Positions 24,101 to 36,580 of a stretch of DNA of 64,000 nt are shown piece after piece. The DNA is from Astropecten irregularis (taxonomy: Eukaryota > Echinodermata > Asteroidea > Paxillosida > Astropectinidae). Position numbers and translations under genes: made by a program. Where the stretch lies: contig OZ020256.1 of assembly GCA_963971285.1 (NCBI GenBank), forward strand, positions 3,226,501-3,290,500, read 5' to 3'. Under the pieces are notes generated by a model that saw nothing but the letters and a program-made list of their open reading frames with translations, had not been told where the DNA came from and did no database searches. Numbering within the stretch: position 1 is the stretch's first letter; each line of letters begins with the position of its first letter.

Positions 24101-25819
24101 GGCAATAACATGCGGCACTGGGCCGCAAATACGGGTACAGACATACACGAGCACGTGGATATAACCACGGTACAGAACCTTTTGCGGTTAGACCGTAAGA
24201 GTTGCATTGAAGGTATGAGCAAAGTTGTACAAGTTTGCGCTCACATTTTGTACGCAAACATGGCAATCAGTCACGATCCTTGTCGTGCATTGTTTCTCCA
24301 CAATTAATTCGACATAACTATCACTAGCACTAATATGAATTATATGCCGGATTTTCTTTATGTTTATAGGTTCTCTTATACAAACTGCTGAAGAATTGGG
24401 GGCCAACGGGATTCGAGGAACAACTACAGAAAATTATAAGTTTTCTCCGAGGAAGACGACTTTACGCCCTTGCAATGGCCGATAAATGGCTGAAAGGTAA
24501 ATATTAAGTTATATAATCATTCCAAAAACACCCTAGGCTAGGCAATGTGATGGCCAATTAGGGCCGTTGGAGGAGAGTGTTGCACGGCCTGAGTTGGAAC
24601 CGAAATGTGGCAAATTCGTCATAATGCGCTACTCTGTGCATCACACGGACCGTGATTCCAAACAGGGCGCCCTCAGGAGTTTTCAACGCGTTGCAAACTC
24701 TTGGTGGTGCACTTTCTGGAATCGCCCGTATTGTCAAACCACAACGTTTATATGGGCCTTTACGAAACGGAGGCTTCATAGACTCAGGCTCAGGCTCCAG
24801 CTCTGACATCCATGTATTGAAAATATAGGTTGTGGTTTTTCATTGAAGCTGAAGCTCTGTTTTCCTTTTCAAACCAAAGAATCTACTTCCGAACCGTATC
24901 CAAAAGCCTTCTTTTTGATACCCGTTATTTTATAATGGATTCACGAAATGGTGCCGGAGCCTGAGCCCGAGCCTAAGCCTCCGTTTCGAAAAGGCCCCGA
25001 ATGTCTGTGTGTCAAACCCATTATAACTTCTCTATATTGATTAGATCGTTTGAATATTACAAGAAAGGTACACATACTTCTGCATGAGAGACTTCTGATA
25101 GTTGTGATCATATTCAAAATACCCAAACTGCAGGCTTAGCCGAGTGGGATGTACCAACTGGCGGCATGTTTATCCGCTTCACTATCTACGGTACTAGGCT
25201 GACGTCAAGGGAGATCAACTCCAAACTACAGGAGGATTATGTCTGTCTTGTCCCCGTATCTGAATTTTACCCCGCAGACGCCCAGTTGAAAGACGTTGCC
25301 ATGCTTCGCTATTCCGTCGCCGTGGCTAGCGATGAAGCGATGGAGAAGGTAGGATGAAACAAACGGAATGAAATTGTTGACCCCGTAGACCTAATAAGTT
25401 GCACCCAAAGAGTCTACATGTAGTATCACCAAAGTTAAAACCACACATACATTTGAAGATTTTGAGGCAAGCATAAAGTAGTTCACACTTTTTGGGATTA
25501 GTTACCCATCGTTTTCATTTAAAGACAACATGGCCAATCACTAGTTTACTGACAACGGATGAAAAAAAGTCGTGTGAAGTCCTGAAAATTCTGACATCGA
25601 CAATGAAATGTGTAGATGGACCGGAAGTATCCTTCGTCTGCTGTCAACTGAACCCTTGGTGGCATTTCGGGGGATATAGGACAAGTCGACAAAATGTTAC
25701 AACGTCTTTGGAAATATCCTAATGCAATGTAGTTTTGACTTGTGTATTTGCAGGCTATGAAAGCGCTTGCTAGTGTGATACAAGACGCAAGATCGAGAGT
25801 CCTCAACGGACGGGTGTGA
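18188..25819 (+). CDS. AADAT: kynurenine/2-aminoadipate aminotransferase-like gene, copy C (complete, 434 aa)
   Basis: Exons: 18188-18254, 19412-19505, 20278-20346, 20883-21015, 21854-21934, 22227-22339, 22494-22653, 22963-23045, 23728-23824, 24370-24496, 25134-25348, 25754-25819. All GT-AG, phases consistent, 434 codons, close to the usual 425 of vertebrate AADAT/KAT II. PLP-dependent fold type I enzyme transferring the amino group of 2-aminoadipate or kynurenine to 2-oxoglutarate. Key residues: N201 in NNPTG, D229 and Y232 in VEDEPYY, Schiff-base K262 in DSFSKII, R269, and substrate R400 in MLRYS. Odd points: the Ser of the family's GSQQG phosphate loop is Ala here (A115 in GAQMA) and the ring-stacking Tyr of the DEPAY motif is Phe (F140 in DIPSF). 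Substrate preference is therefore uncertain. Exon lengths equal those of copy A. An ATTAAA at 26011 may serve polyadenylation. Mitochondrial targeting is not evident. Confidence 0.88.
18365..18659. mobile_element. hAT-type short element with G-runs
   Basis: Terminal inverted repeats CAGAGGCGTC and GACGCCACTG, flanked by near-identical 8-bp duplications ATCATGGG (18357-18364) and ATCCTGGG (18660-18667). Contains long G runs and C runs. An 8-bp duplication and a CAGNGGCG end are the hAT signature. It sits in intron 1 of copy C. Confidence 0.75.
19006..19350 (+). mobile_element. TTAA-flanked MITE, copy 3
   Basis: TTAAAGATAGTATCATACTT at the left end and ATATGATATTACCTTTAA at the right end, with the shared interior (CATACCGTTAAAATGTTTCC). 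Same position relative to exon 2 as copy 1 in gene A, but the sequence to its left differs from gene A, so a duplication breakpoint lies at or near the element. Confidence 0.8.
19794..19838 (-). ncRNA. hammerhead-ribozyme-like motif 1
   Basis: On the minus strand: stem I TCTC, core CTGAGGA (fits CUGANGA), a 7-bp stem II CGAACAG/CTGTTCG with loop AGCACA, then GAAC, GTC and GAGA, which pairs back to TCTC. Stem III is essentially absent, as in the minimal type I hammerheads that work as dimers in Penelope-like elements and newt satellites. The expected GAAA is GAAC, so this copy is probably inactive. Confidence 0.45.
20694..20810. mobile_element. short GGGCCTGTTTGTTTAA MITE with a clean empty site
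   Basis: Inverted ends GGGCCTGTTTGTTTAA and TTAAACAAACAGGCCC, flanked by the 8-bp duplication GTGAGCAA (20686-20693 and 20811-20818). The same intron of copy A (near 9090) has a single GTGAGCAA and no insert. A second copy is at 36976-37081. Confidence 0.85.
21528..21764. mobile_element. hexamer-armed MITE in intron 4 of gene C
   Basis: AAAACGGAGGCTTAGGCTCAGGCTC arm (starting at 21536; full arm longer) and GGAGCCTGAGCTTCCGTTTC arm at the right end, ending GAACGCCC. The interior matches the copies at 11760 and 24754 (in either orientation). It is absent from intron 4 of gene A. Confidence 0.7.
24555..24727. mobile_element. GGCGATTCC-type MITE in intron 10 of gene C
   Basis: The right half (CAACGCGTTGCAAACTCTTG...GGAATCGCCC) matches the element at the same position in gene A; the left half is diverged. 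Confidence 0.55.
24754..24998. mobile_element. hexamer-armed MITE in intron 10 of gene C
   Basis: Ends GGGCCTTTACGAAACGGAGG and CCTCCGTTTCGAAAAGGCCC with inward GGCTCA/GAGCCT hexamers. Absent from intron 10 of gene A. Confidence 0.8.
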
Positions 25820-26059
25820 GTGATGAAACCAACGGGCAGGAAGCACATTATGCGGGATCTCCATGTGGTGTCCTAATATTGGGCATCCATCTAGGGATGT
25901 GGGTAGCACGAGGTTAGGGGATGCATCCCCTAGAAGTTTACTCCCCTGGTTTTTATTGGGGGGGAAAGAGGAATATAGGCCAAGCAATTATGCTATTGTT
26001 ATTGGTTAGCATTAAATAGTTATTCTTGTTATCACTAAATAACAAAAATCGATTACGGC

Positions 26060-26240
26060 ATCCGCCGAGACGGGATTCGACGCACTCCTGACCCAAACTA
26101 GATTGGTAGCCTAGTGGTATGACATCTGCACTAGTAATCAGGAGGTTGTGGGTTCGAATCCCACCTGAGCCAGCGCATGATTTGTTCATGTGCGCTCAAA
26201 AAGCACTTAGTGAAGTGCTCGACTACGCCAGTGAATGTTA
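26060..26240 (+). repeat. tRNA-like (SINE-type) sequence
   Basis: An A-box-like TAGCCTAGTGG (26107-26117) is followed by a perfect T-arm (GTGGG-TTCGAAT-CCCAC, 26148-26164) with the B box GGTTCGAATCC. The acceptor stem does not pair, so it is not a working tRNA. A reversed B-box-like GGGATTCGACGC just upstream (about 26077) suggests two tRNA-derived pieces head to head. Confidence 0.5.
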
Positions 26241-26894
26241 ACAAATAATTTACTGTTATTAACAATACGAAACATGATCAGTTTGGACTTTTATATCTAT
26301 AATTATAGTCAATTATATGCATTGCAGTTAGAACTTAAATCTGTACACAAACCATTGATTATCATTTACTGCGACTCCTGTAAAATGTCATTAAAGTATT
26401 TTCCTATTAAAAAGGTTTGGTACATAGCTGGTAATGTTCAAACAGTTTACAGTCCATGAACTTGGTAACTACATTATCTTCCCTCTGAAAAGATCAAACA
26501 GTTGGCCCGATCGGTGAGCCATTCAGCCATGGGCTGGATGGAGCCGGTTAGGCCATGTAGTAATATTAACCAGGACGTCAAACCGTCTGGTTTGTGGGAT
26601 GCCTCTCTGCATGACTAAACATCCCAAATTACGGCCAATGTCCCCTGATATTAAATTTACGTTACATTTCAATCAGAAAACTTAATCTGTTTCATATTCT
26701 CAACCGGATAGGCCTATCTGATATTCGGAACAGCGCCATGGATGCCAATACGTGAATATTGTAACCGGTCGCGTTCCCGCCAAGGCTGCCGCAGTATGTA
26801 TGAAGCATTTGTTTTGCATAATTCAAGAGGGCGCTATAGGCATGTTCATGATTTTGCAGCACGGTACGTGGCCTGGGTATATGTTGGATATCTG

Positions 26895-27151
26895 GGGCCT
26901 TTCCCAAGCTTCGGCCCGGCTTTGGCTCCGGCTCCGGGTCCGGCTACGGAATCCATTATAAAGTAACTGGTATCAAAATAGAGGCATTTGGCTGCAGTTC
27001 TGAAGTAGATTCTCTGTTTTGAGAAAGAAAACAGAGCATCAGCTTCATTGAAAAACTGCAACTTATATTTTCAGCATAATTATGGATGACAGAGACGAAG
27101 CCGGAGTCGAAGCCAGAGCCAGAGCCGGAGCCGAGGTTTGGAAAAGGGCCC
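26895..27151. mobile_element. hexamer-armed MITE
   Basis: Ends GGGCCTTTCCCAAGCTTCGG and GGTTTGGAAAAGGGCC. Arms of GGCTCCGGCTCCGG and the inverse GCCAGAGCCGGAGCC. The interior matches 11760-11997. Confidence 0.75.
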
Positions 27152-29230
27152 TTTATTATTAATTCAGATTGCAACAATAGAAATTAAACATGCATTTTGT
27201 TCATTTCAAGCTCCGTCTGGGAATTTACACCAAGATTTCCAAATATATATCCATGCACAGTAGCCAGGAAAACTGCCAAAATGCCAATGCAGTAATGTTA
27301 CTTAATGATTATGGTCTTTTTAAATCAACTTATTCCAACGTCTTATTGGAAAGTTTGCAACCTCATAATCAAACGGAGAAAACACATTAACGCCATTTCT
27401 TAACCGCGTACGTCAGTGCATGGAAACTGTATCTCTAAAATCTAGGAGACAGGTCCAGCGAGGTTAGACTTTTAACAGCAAGTCACTTAAAAGGTTAGAA
27501 TTTATAGACCCAGAATATGCACAGACTAGACGCATCGAAGAAGCGACCATCGAGCACTCGTCTATCAATTTGATTTTGGAAATTGCACAGACGTCTTCAA
27601 CGTGAGCCAGGGTAAATATCAGGAAGGTTCAAGCCGTTAATTAAAACCATGAGAAAATTTGAGAGCAATTGGGCAGTCTGCAGACTGTCAATATACTGTA
27701 GCTATTTGGGAGATACGGTACGTCAGTATTATGCAGTTCAGCGCAGAGGGATCTCACACCAAAATTGCCCCAGCTGAACTGTGCAAATGTACATGAATTG
27801 CTGCATATTGCATGTAACTATCGTCACGTCTTCGTTATTGATGAGCATTATTTTACGCGCGAAAAATAATAAACAGCATATAGAACTAAGAACATAATGG
27901 ATGAAATTATTTCATAACTTATTGGCCTCAGTAACGACATAAGCACAAAATGCACATTCATGACAAACATTCCCAACTATACTAGGAGTTGGACAGAAAA
28001 AAAACCAACAACAAGCATTTCATCGAAAAAAAATCTATGATGCCATTAACAACTTTGATTGATTTTTGTACAAGTTAGCATTCGTTGAATCTGTTAATTC
28101 TTTTCATATAATTGGTACGGAGCTCTGGGAGTGACATCTCACTTGTTTGATTACGAGATGATTTGTCTTCGTATGATGACACAATACGCGCACCGTAGCA
28201 AGACGTGTCGACACCCGGAAATAAGCATCTGGGAAGGTATGAAAGAGCGACGACATGCATCCTGTGATAGCCTTAATGTAAATATCTCACGATGTTGACC
28301 TACTGTCAACATGTTGGCATCACTTGATGAATTAACTTTCAGATTGTCGACATCTTGCTAGAATTATGTCGACATTATTGGGATGAATTATCCCGTGATC
28401 TCGATAAGTCACAGGAATATGGCGCTTCAAGAGCTTCGTAGCTAAACAGGTAGCATACCTTAAGGTGGTTTCATGAACAATTTGGTTATGTTTAACAGGT
28501 TACCTTGATTATGCACAATTTCAACGAGAAGTATTGATTTGATTCAGCAAGCTTGCGCGCTGTACCATCACGGAGTGACCGTCTGGTGACCCCTTAGGGG
28601 AAACCATCAAGACACTATACTTCGTCAGTCATTTTCAAATATGACAAATGGCTAACTGTACCAATTCCTTCACGAACCTCCTACAGAGAATCAAGAACGG
28701 AAGCTATATCTATATATACTGATAAACTGTAAACGGACCAAGGAAGAAGTGTCATTTTATAAGTGTATAGCAGAGAGCAATTGACAACTTCTGTGGCCCA
28801 CTTGTAACTTAGAGTTGTCATGCAGAGTAAAGAAAGGAAAGGAGGAAGCGAGAGGGCCGGCAGAGCTTGGAGAAGGGCAGTGGATCAGAATAGGATGACT
28901 GACAGACCTTTGCCTAGTCCAGAAACATGGAAATAGAGCCTCTTCACTGGCTAGACATCATCATGACATGATCATCAGAATTTCTAGGTAACCCAACCAG
29001 ATGCAATGACACACTTGACAAGAATATTGGACATACATATGTAATTGAGGTGATCGACTGTGGTGTTAACTGCAGAGCAATGACTCTATATAATGGATTC
29101 CACCTGTCACTTGTACAGCAGTAAAGTATGCGATGAACGTCAACATGTCACAAATTGATTGACAGTCCCTGTCATACCTCTTGCTTCATTATCTAATTAG
29201 GTCAATGATGCAATATTATAGGCCTAACCT

Positions 29231-29276
29231 CAAACAAACAAACAAACAAACAAACAAACAAACAAACAAACAAACA
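29231..29276 (+). repeat. (CAAA)n microsatellite
   Basis: About 11 uninterrupted copies of the tetranucleotide CAAA. Confidence 0.95.
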
Positions 29277-31750
29277 CCCCGACAGACACCCCAACAAACA
29301 ATAAGGTATCAAGCACAATGTTTCTGGGGCCTTTGTAGATATTTCAAGCACGTATTCATTACGGTTGTCGAAGAATACTGATGAAATGCGAATTGTGCGA
29401 GGCCATGAAACGCATAATCTTTAGATATACTGATTTTTCATTGACAGTTTCCATGTGTTAAATCCTTAAGGACACGCTTTATTAGGTATATGGTGTGAAG
29501 CTATCTCGGGTAAGTCGAGGCCCATGCAGGTTATTAATGGCAAATAGGAAGGTTATGGGTGACACGTGGCATACAGGCAACAAAAGATCGGTTTTTATAT
29601 CGCACACAGTCTAACCTCACCACCTTCAAAATAGCAATGTCAGTCAAATGAATTAAGACTAGTTACAATGCGTTTCATGGTGGCTTAACCTAGATAGTAT
29701 AATGTCCCAAATAAATCTCGGCTATTTTCAGTGTTCTTTGATTTTAAACATTTCCCAACGTTGTTCAGTCGTGAATGGCTATATGCCTATCTGTCACTAA
29801 AGTGTGATACAAAATGGCGCATAACAGAATGGAACACGAAGGGTATATACGGAGACTATATGGCAATTCAATACGTAAAGACTCTTCAGAACTTCATGCA
29901 GAGACTCACATTATCAAATTTATAGCATCACTTCAGAAAAGACGTTGATATCAAAGGGATAAAGACAGACATATGCATCTTAAAGATGAGATTTCCTTTA
30001 GTAATTATGTTCTTTCAGGATTATAAGGTAAGTAAGAAGTGTTATAATGACCGAATCAAAACAATTTCGGTGTGAATGTTTGCATGTTTGAAAGTATGCA
30101 TACCAAATCTGCCTGTAAAACATTTCCCCGGCCACGAAACACTATGAAGTCATTGTCGAGTTAAAATCCACGTATCTGAATACCTCCATAAACGTATCCA
30201 ATTATTCGATTGCAGCAACAACCACAAACAATAAATGATATATGCATATGTCAATATTTGCTATTGAAATGAATGTCCTCTACCAAACAACAACATGGAC
30301 ATCGAGATATAGAGTGTATTCCTTACAGTCTATTTCAGGATTTGTTTGTCTTAAGACATAAGATAAGTTATAATAGATGGAAGAAAGCAAAACACTGACG
30401 TATTAAAAGACCTATTATTTGTTTTCACTGTCCTACTTAAGATTCCCGACATTTGGTTAAGATGTACTGAATCAAAATGAACGTATATGAAGGACATCAT
30501 TTGACATAATTGCCCATTTTGAAGATAAAGTGCATGAATTGCAAGGTGAAGTCAGTGTGCCAGTTTGGAAAGTTCAAGACTAAGCCAGAAACCCTAGCAT
30601 AGGATTGAGTACATCTGTGTTTCCATTAAAATATGCATGCATCATCAGATACAAGAGGCAGTGAGCTTCTTCTATTTGCTCGCAATGTATTCACCACATG
30701 TTAAAATGACATAGGTCCGTTTGGTATTAGGTTTTGGTTTAAAATTATTATTTGATTCGTTCTTGGGACATTCTGGGTTATCAGTGCTATTCCAAGCTGA
30801 TTCGACTCGACATATCGTCAGGCATGTTGACAGTAATCATGGGATTTGATTTATGCCCACGACTGTGATCTATTCAAGATAATTTGTTAAGTATATCTGG
30901 AAATCTAATCACTTATAATGTAGAGGAATGGTAGGGATGTCGCGTGAGAAAAAAACCGCTCGCAAGTTGTTTTTCACCTAATGACCCAAAATCATACAAT
31001 TATATCGTGCATTGAACTTTACCAATTAGTCTCCAACACTTAATTATTGTTATTTCTTCTGACGGAAAAGGATCATGCATTTTTTCTCTTCAAAAATTAC
31101 AAAAGAGGAGATGGAAAAGATGAGGAATTTGTGCTAGTTTCAATGTCTTGTCACAACTGTTGGCAGGATTTGTGTCTATAGGCCATATTCGTGGCACATC
31201 CATTTTGTCACCTTCCTTGTATACCCTTCGGAAAAGATAACACCAATTCTAAAAAGAAAACGGGTACCAGACTTTTGTAAATCCAAGCCTCGGTTTGATT
31301 ACACTGCTTCGAATGCAGGATGGATGCACCGCTTTAAGACAAGTACACACTGTAACAAATTCTTCCATTTCACATTATAGCGCCCTCACTCGGTGGAAAT
31401 GCGATAATTTCAACCGCGACGAGACTTGTATATACCTCTTGCTTGTTCGATATAGACGTTATAATTTAATATAGGCACCTGTTTTCCCCATCTCCCGCCA
31501 TCTGAATTGGAATCTCAACGGATGCCTTGATTCCCTGACAGTAACGAGCAGTAATAATGTGCATATTTATTGCTGGATGCAGTGCGGTCCTAATTCGACT
31601 CGGTAAGTATAACTCCATGGTTATTATGGAAGTTCCGGACCAGTATACACCGACCGCGGCAATTTGGCACGTAATAATTACATACGTCGATGATGCAACT
31701 CACTGACGTGTGAAGGTAAAATCATGGACCGTGTCACTTTTCCTGTATGT

Positions 31751-32163
31751 AGCAGCAGCACAGCAGCAGCAGCAGCAACAGTAGCATCAACAGCAACAAC
31801 AGCAACAGTAGAAGCAGCAGCAGCAACAGCAGCAACAACAGCAACAATAGCAGCAGCAGCAACAGCAGCAGCAACAACAGCAACAGTAGCAGCAGCAGCA
31901 ACAGCAGCAACAACAGCAACAACAGCAACAGTAGCAGCAGCAGCAACAGCAGCAACAACAGCAACAACAGCAACAGTAGCAGCAGCAGCAACAGCAGCAA
32001 CAACAGCAACAATAGCAGCAGCAGCAACAGCAGCAACAACAGCAACAGTAGCAGCAGCAGCAACAGCAGCAACAACAGCAACAACAGTAGCAGCAGCAGC
32101 AACAGCAGCAACAACAGCAACAGTAGCAGCAGCAGCAACAGCAGCAGCAGCACGGCAGCCCAG
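31751..32163 (+). repeat. compound CAG/CAA/TAG minisatellite
   Basis: About 410 bp of trinucleotides AGC/AAC/AGT with a higher-order repeat of roughly 33-45 bp (AGTAGCAGCAGCAGCAACAG recurs). Because everything is a multiple of three with few stops, several frames on both strands stay open and encode homopolymer-like Ala/Thr, Leu, Cys or Val/Ala tracts. I treat none as a gene. Confidence 0.9.
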
Positions 32164-32169
32164 CAGCAA

Positions 32170-33583
32170 CAGAAACAGCAGAATCCATCCACTCTGCTGC
32201 AATACAGCAAACCAAAAGCAATCACTATAATAGAGGAACATATAGCTTGATGTAAGAGCAGACGTTTTGCCTATTACCATTGTTATCAACGAGCATTGGA
32301 GTGAAGCATGTCATTATTATATCCCAATGAATATGATGACTGCAAAATGCATCAAGTTTAATTCAACTTCATGTCTGGACCTTCCCCTTGCTGTGACCTT
32401 CACCACGACGAGGCGATAATATTTAATCAATTCTACAGACTGAATTTTGCCAGAGACTCAAAAGTACTTGACTCTTTCTATAAGTGACAACAATTAGAGT
32501 GAAATTACACTGGCCAGACACCTTAAATTGCTTCCCAATCAGGATATACAGCCAATTAACTGGATATTTCAGCTATGCAGGCAATGTCAAACAGAAGCTG
32601 ATGATGAGGAAGCTATATAGCTGGGGCTCCTTTAAAGGAATACAGATTATTACACGTGCATAAAACTAACTAAGCCAAAACAACAAGATCATTGAATGGC
32701 AGTTGATAAGTATTGAAATGTTTGTTGGATGCGTCACTCGAATTTTGACAGCCTAAATTAATGCATTCGTCTTTAAACCCAATCAGGGACAACTTAATGT
32801 AATAATCACATTATTTTCACTCAACACTGCTCACTTAGAACAGGAAGGCAAAACCATATAGGCATACGTGCAATGTAAATCAAACGGAATTTCCTCTGAG
32901 TGATATAACGTACATGCTAGATCTACATAGCTTGAATTCAAAAAGTTCAATCATTCAGTTCTGCCTTTTCATTTAGCATATATATATATACCCTTTATTC
33001 CTATGAGTGTAAACATGTGGAAACATAATGCTGTATCACACGTTAAAAACACGATTTGGGATTGCTTTACCAAAACAGCATATAGAATACCCATCACCAG
33101 ATGCCATACAGTCCTATACATGTACATACCCGATTCACTGTTATTTCACTTGTTTAATACTATTTATACCAAGTTAGCTTTGTGGCACTTCGATCTGGTG
33201 GAGAAATTGCTCCGGCTGTTGTCCGATGCACTTTCCTTTAATCCTACTGAGAGGTCAGTTATCTTTACACAGCCTTGTTCGGCCACTGGTCCACGCCACT
33301 GAAGTGGGCAACCGTCCATCCTCGCGTGACCACTGACCACGCAAATAATCCTCCATCAATCATTACTTTGCCCGTTGCACAGCAGCTGGAATATTATGTC
33401 TAATACACATGCCAAAATAAGCAGATAATAAAGTATAATGTGTATTAAGATGGCCAAAGTTCAGTATAGAAGTGACAACTGTGAAGATGATTTAAAAACA
33501 ATCCCTAGCAAATTAATTAAAAATACATGTATTGTAAAGCAATAAAAATCCATTCGTAACTATGTGTATTATTATTTTGTTTG
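32170..33583. other. stretch without a recognisable gene
   Basis: Nothing supported. A 99-codon open frame at 33003-33302 has no recognisable motif. Confidence 0.35.
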
Positions 33584-33963
33584 TAGTGTTATACTTTGGA
33601 AACCAAAACAGAAATGTTCACAGATTTACCTATAACTTACATAATAATATAACTTACATATTTACATATAACTTACACCTATAAAGATGGTGGTGGTAGA
33701 AACATACCGTTAACATTATTCTGCCTGAAATGGTGTATTTCTCCCAGAAATAAGTAAAACAAAGACCGGAAATATTTTTCGATCTTTAAAAGATCCAAAA
33801 TAACGGTGAGAAGATTAAAGAAATTCTGTGGTCGTTTTTCACTGTTTTCTAAGAAAAAAAAGAAGTCAGCCCCGTATGGGACTAGGAATTTCACAGATGA
33901 CTTTTAATGTATCTGTCTTGATATTTTTCTTTGACAAAAAACCAAAGTATGATATTTCCTTTA
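33584..33963 (+). mobile_element. TTAA-type MITE, copy 4
   Basis: Starts near GTGTTATACTTTGGAAACC and ends AAAGTATGATATTTCCTTTA. It has the shared interior and central GATCTTTAAAAGATC palindrome. The ends are decayed. Confidence 0.7.
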
Positions 33964-36580
33964 GGTAAGTTTCCTTTCTTCATGGTCTCTATTATTTTGA
34001 AGGCCATTGCACGGATTTTACGATCGAAACGTCAGGTCCTCCTATAACGCCAAACTTGATAATTAACTGGATCGATGCGAGGCGTTGGGTACTAGCTCAC
34101 ACGTTTTGCGTGAACATTATTTTAAGATCGCGAAAGCATGATGCATCGTGGGGACACTGGTGATGTCCCTAGTGGGTAACTTATGGGAGGGGGGCGAGCA
34201 GGTCTAATCAAATAATCCTTAGACCTTTGGCTTCTAACTAATGCCGTGATTGATATCGAACAACATGCGCCGTGCTGGTGTGTATATTACACGAACACGT
34301 ACCCTACTGTCGTCCAGGATACGTCATTGTCTAGTCTATAAGGCATCTCATTTGATAGGAGTGCTACATCACAGCATAGCACTCACTGCTTTGTAAAATA
34401 ATGAATGTCAACAATTCTCAGAAAGAGTTATGCATTAAGGTAGAAAAGTCGAATTTTCCATTTGCTATTTCAATTACTTGTGCATGCAATGTAATTTCTA
34501 CTATGCGCTATTTTATCATCAAATTCTTCGATCACTGTATCAGATATATTGAGACTGATATGCTAAATGCTGCCTTGGCTAACTATATGTTTCGACTGAT
34601 AGGCTTATTGCAATTAGTACTATTATTGTTATAAAGCTGCTGGTGTGATCTCGTTCTTGGGGACAGCTGATCACAAGAATAAAACATTGATCCAATATGA
34701 ATAAATGACTTAAACAAACCATCATTTTATACTGAAACACGTGGGTTTTCTCCTTTTAAGGGAAAAGGGTCACAAGTTTAAGTGTTTCAGACGCGTTTAC
34801 AAAGTCCCATACACTCCTACACTCAGTTTTTACTTTGAATAGACCTAGTTACTTTCACATTGTGCAATGTGCCCTATCTAAAATCAGGTGCTATATGATG
34901 CGCATTATATGGTTTAGGGCTGACGTGAGCTATATCTTGTCCTCCTAAATGGCAATCCAGATCAGAGCCGTGATGACATTTCAACATGATCGGCTCCAAC
35001 GGCAATCGAATGCTTGGCTGGCAACAGTAATAGGCCTAGCTACATTTCAAGTTGACTTCCTTTCTAGACTTCAAAATTACCGATGAGAGAATGATGGCAA
35101 AATCCAGGTGAAGTCTCGAAAGAGTGCACAATCTCCCCCTCTCTCTCTTTCTCTCCCCACCCTTCCCCCACTATAAAGGTATTAAACAAAGGAGGAAAGG
35201 TGAAAAATATCGATGCTTTGCTTTCTTCGTAAAGATTTGCGATGTAAGATGATGACTTTATCAACTTCAAGACACCAAAAGACCCGGGTCTCTTTCAAGG
35301 GTATTGTCTCGGACAAACCTTGCTAGGTTACAGCAGAATATCCCCATCAGGAGTAAGATGAAGAGATACGTGAATTAGATGTTGCCCGGTTCCTTTAAGT
35401 GCCTTAGGAATCGTGCAATTATGTTGCTACCCCTTCGCCCAGCAACCATTATAGCTCGGTATCTCGCCAGTACGATATTAACATTGGTCTCATCTCCAAT
35501 GCATACTATACGAAGTATTATCTTCTGAATACAGATGAAAAAAGGGAAATTGACTAATTATTATTGTTGGTTATCATGTTAGGTTTCAGCCATAGATCCT
35601 TACTGTTTGAATGTGCTGGCACTCTTTACCTTCTAAACTATCCAGCCCGGGTGTTACTTGTGCCTGAGTGCCATTAAGAAGCCATGAATCTCAAACCAAA
35701 ATGTAAACAGAAAGAATATTGCATTTAACCTTAATATTTTGACTTCATTGGCTGACAAGGGTTCCCGTTTAAAGAGGCAGTTTGCTTGCAAAAATAAAAT
35801 ATCCTACAGCAACCGACTTGATATTGTTGTCAACTTTTCAAACTTCCAGCTGCATGACTTTGTGCTTAGAAGTTAAAGACCAGTGGCTGATCGCAATAAA
35901 GTAAGATGTACAATAGCTGACATCAAGACGAAGGTAAAACAATCAAACGTTGAGTTTCACTATCAAATTAATAACGGAAGTCCCTAAAGTAATTGTTGAT
36001 AGACCGTGTCTTATAACGAAGCATTAAGTGCAAGACTATACATCGGAAAACCTGCTGTTTTTTTCTGATTAAAACCACAGTCAAACTGTAGCAATAACAC
36101 GGACCTATGCTATGCTTGCCTAATGGGGCATAATTTTGCCCGTACCTAGTGTATTTTAGATCATATTACGGCAATCATGGAATTGATCATCTGCAACCAT
36201 TGCAGGCTCCCCTCGCGTTACGCTCAAGGAACACGGAAACATTTTTTATTGCTTGAAATTATTCAGCGCTTAAGGCTTGTTATTGCATGTCACATTACTG
36301 GTCATTCTTGTTTTCTCTGTAATACAGTAGGATTCAAGAGTGACATCTAGGGGCAGGAGTTTCACCAGCCCGCCACTCAAGGAGGAGATTGCTGAAGGAG
36401 ACAATTTCCTTGCTCCGTGCCTACTCATGGCAAGCTTGCCCTCTCACTCAGAGTATGATTAAAGCCAAATAGTAGGCCTACCAAGGGTTTTAGAAACTAT
36501 TATGGACAAAAAATGAAATCCATTTGGAATTAGTAAGCAAAACCAATAATTACCATCATGACTGAATAGCCTACCAATAT
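33964..36580. other. stretch without a recognisable gene
   Basis: No gene supported. A CT-rich low-complexity patch is at 35130-35170. A short region at 36484-36539 resembles aminotransferase exon 1 (see findings). Confidence 0.35.

Larger units (their letters stand above)
25820..31700. other. long stretch without a recognisable gene
   Basis: Apart from the tRNA-like sequence at 26101-26176, the hexamer-armed element at 26895-27151 and the microsatellite at 29231-29276, I see no coding exons, RNA genes or clear repeats. Open frames here are short and without codon-like character. It could be intergenic or a large intron. Confidence 0.4.

Noticed and set aside
28285..28310. Hairpin GTTGACCTACTGTCAAC and nearby TGTCGACAT repeats
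   Set aside because: Short; no wider element ends could be defined.
31678..32289. Long minus- and plus-strand open frames encoding poly-Leu, poly-Cys, Val/Ala or Thr/Ala tracts
   Set aside because: They are produced by the trinucleotide array; no start context, splice structure or unique sequence supports a gene.
33990..34050. CGAAACGTC resembling the 3' part of a hammerhead
   Set aside because: No CTGANGA core or stem II upstream.
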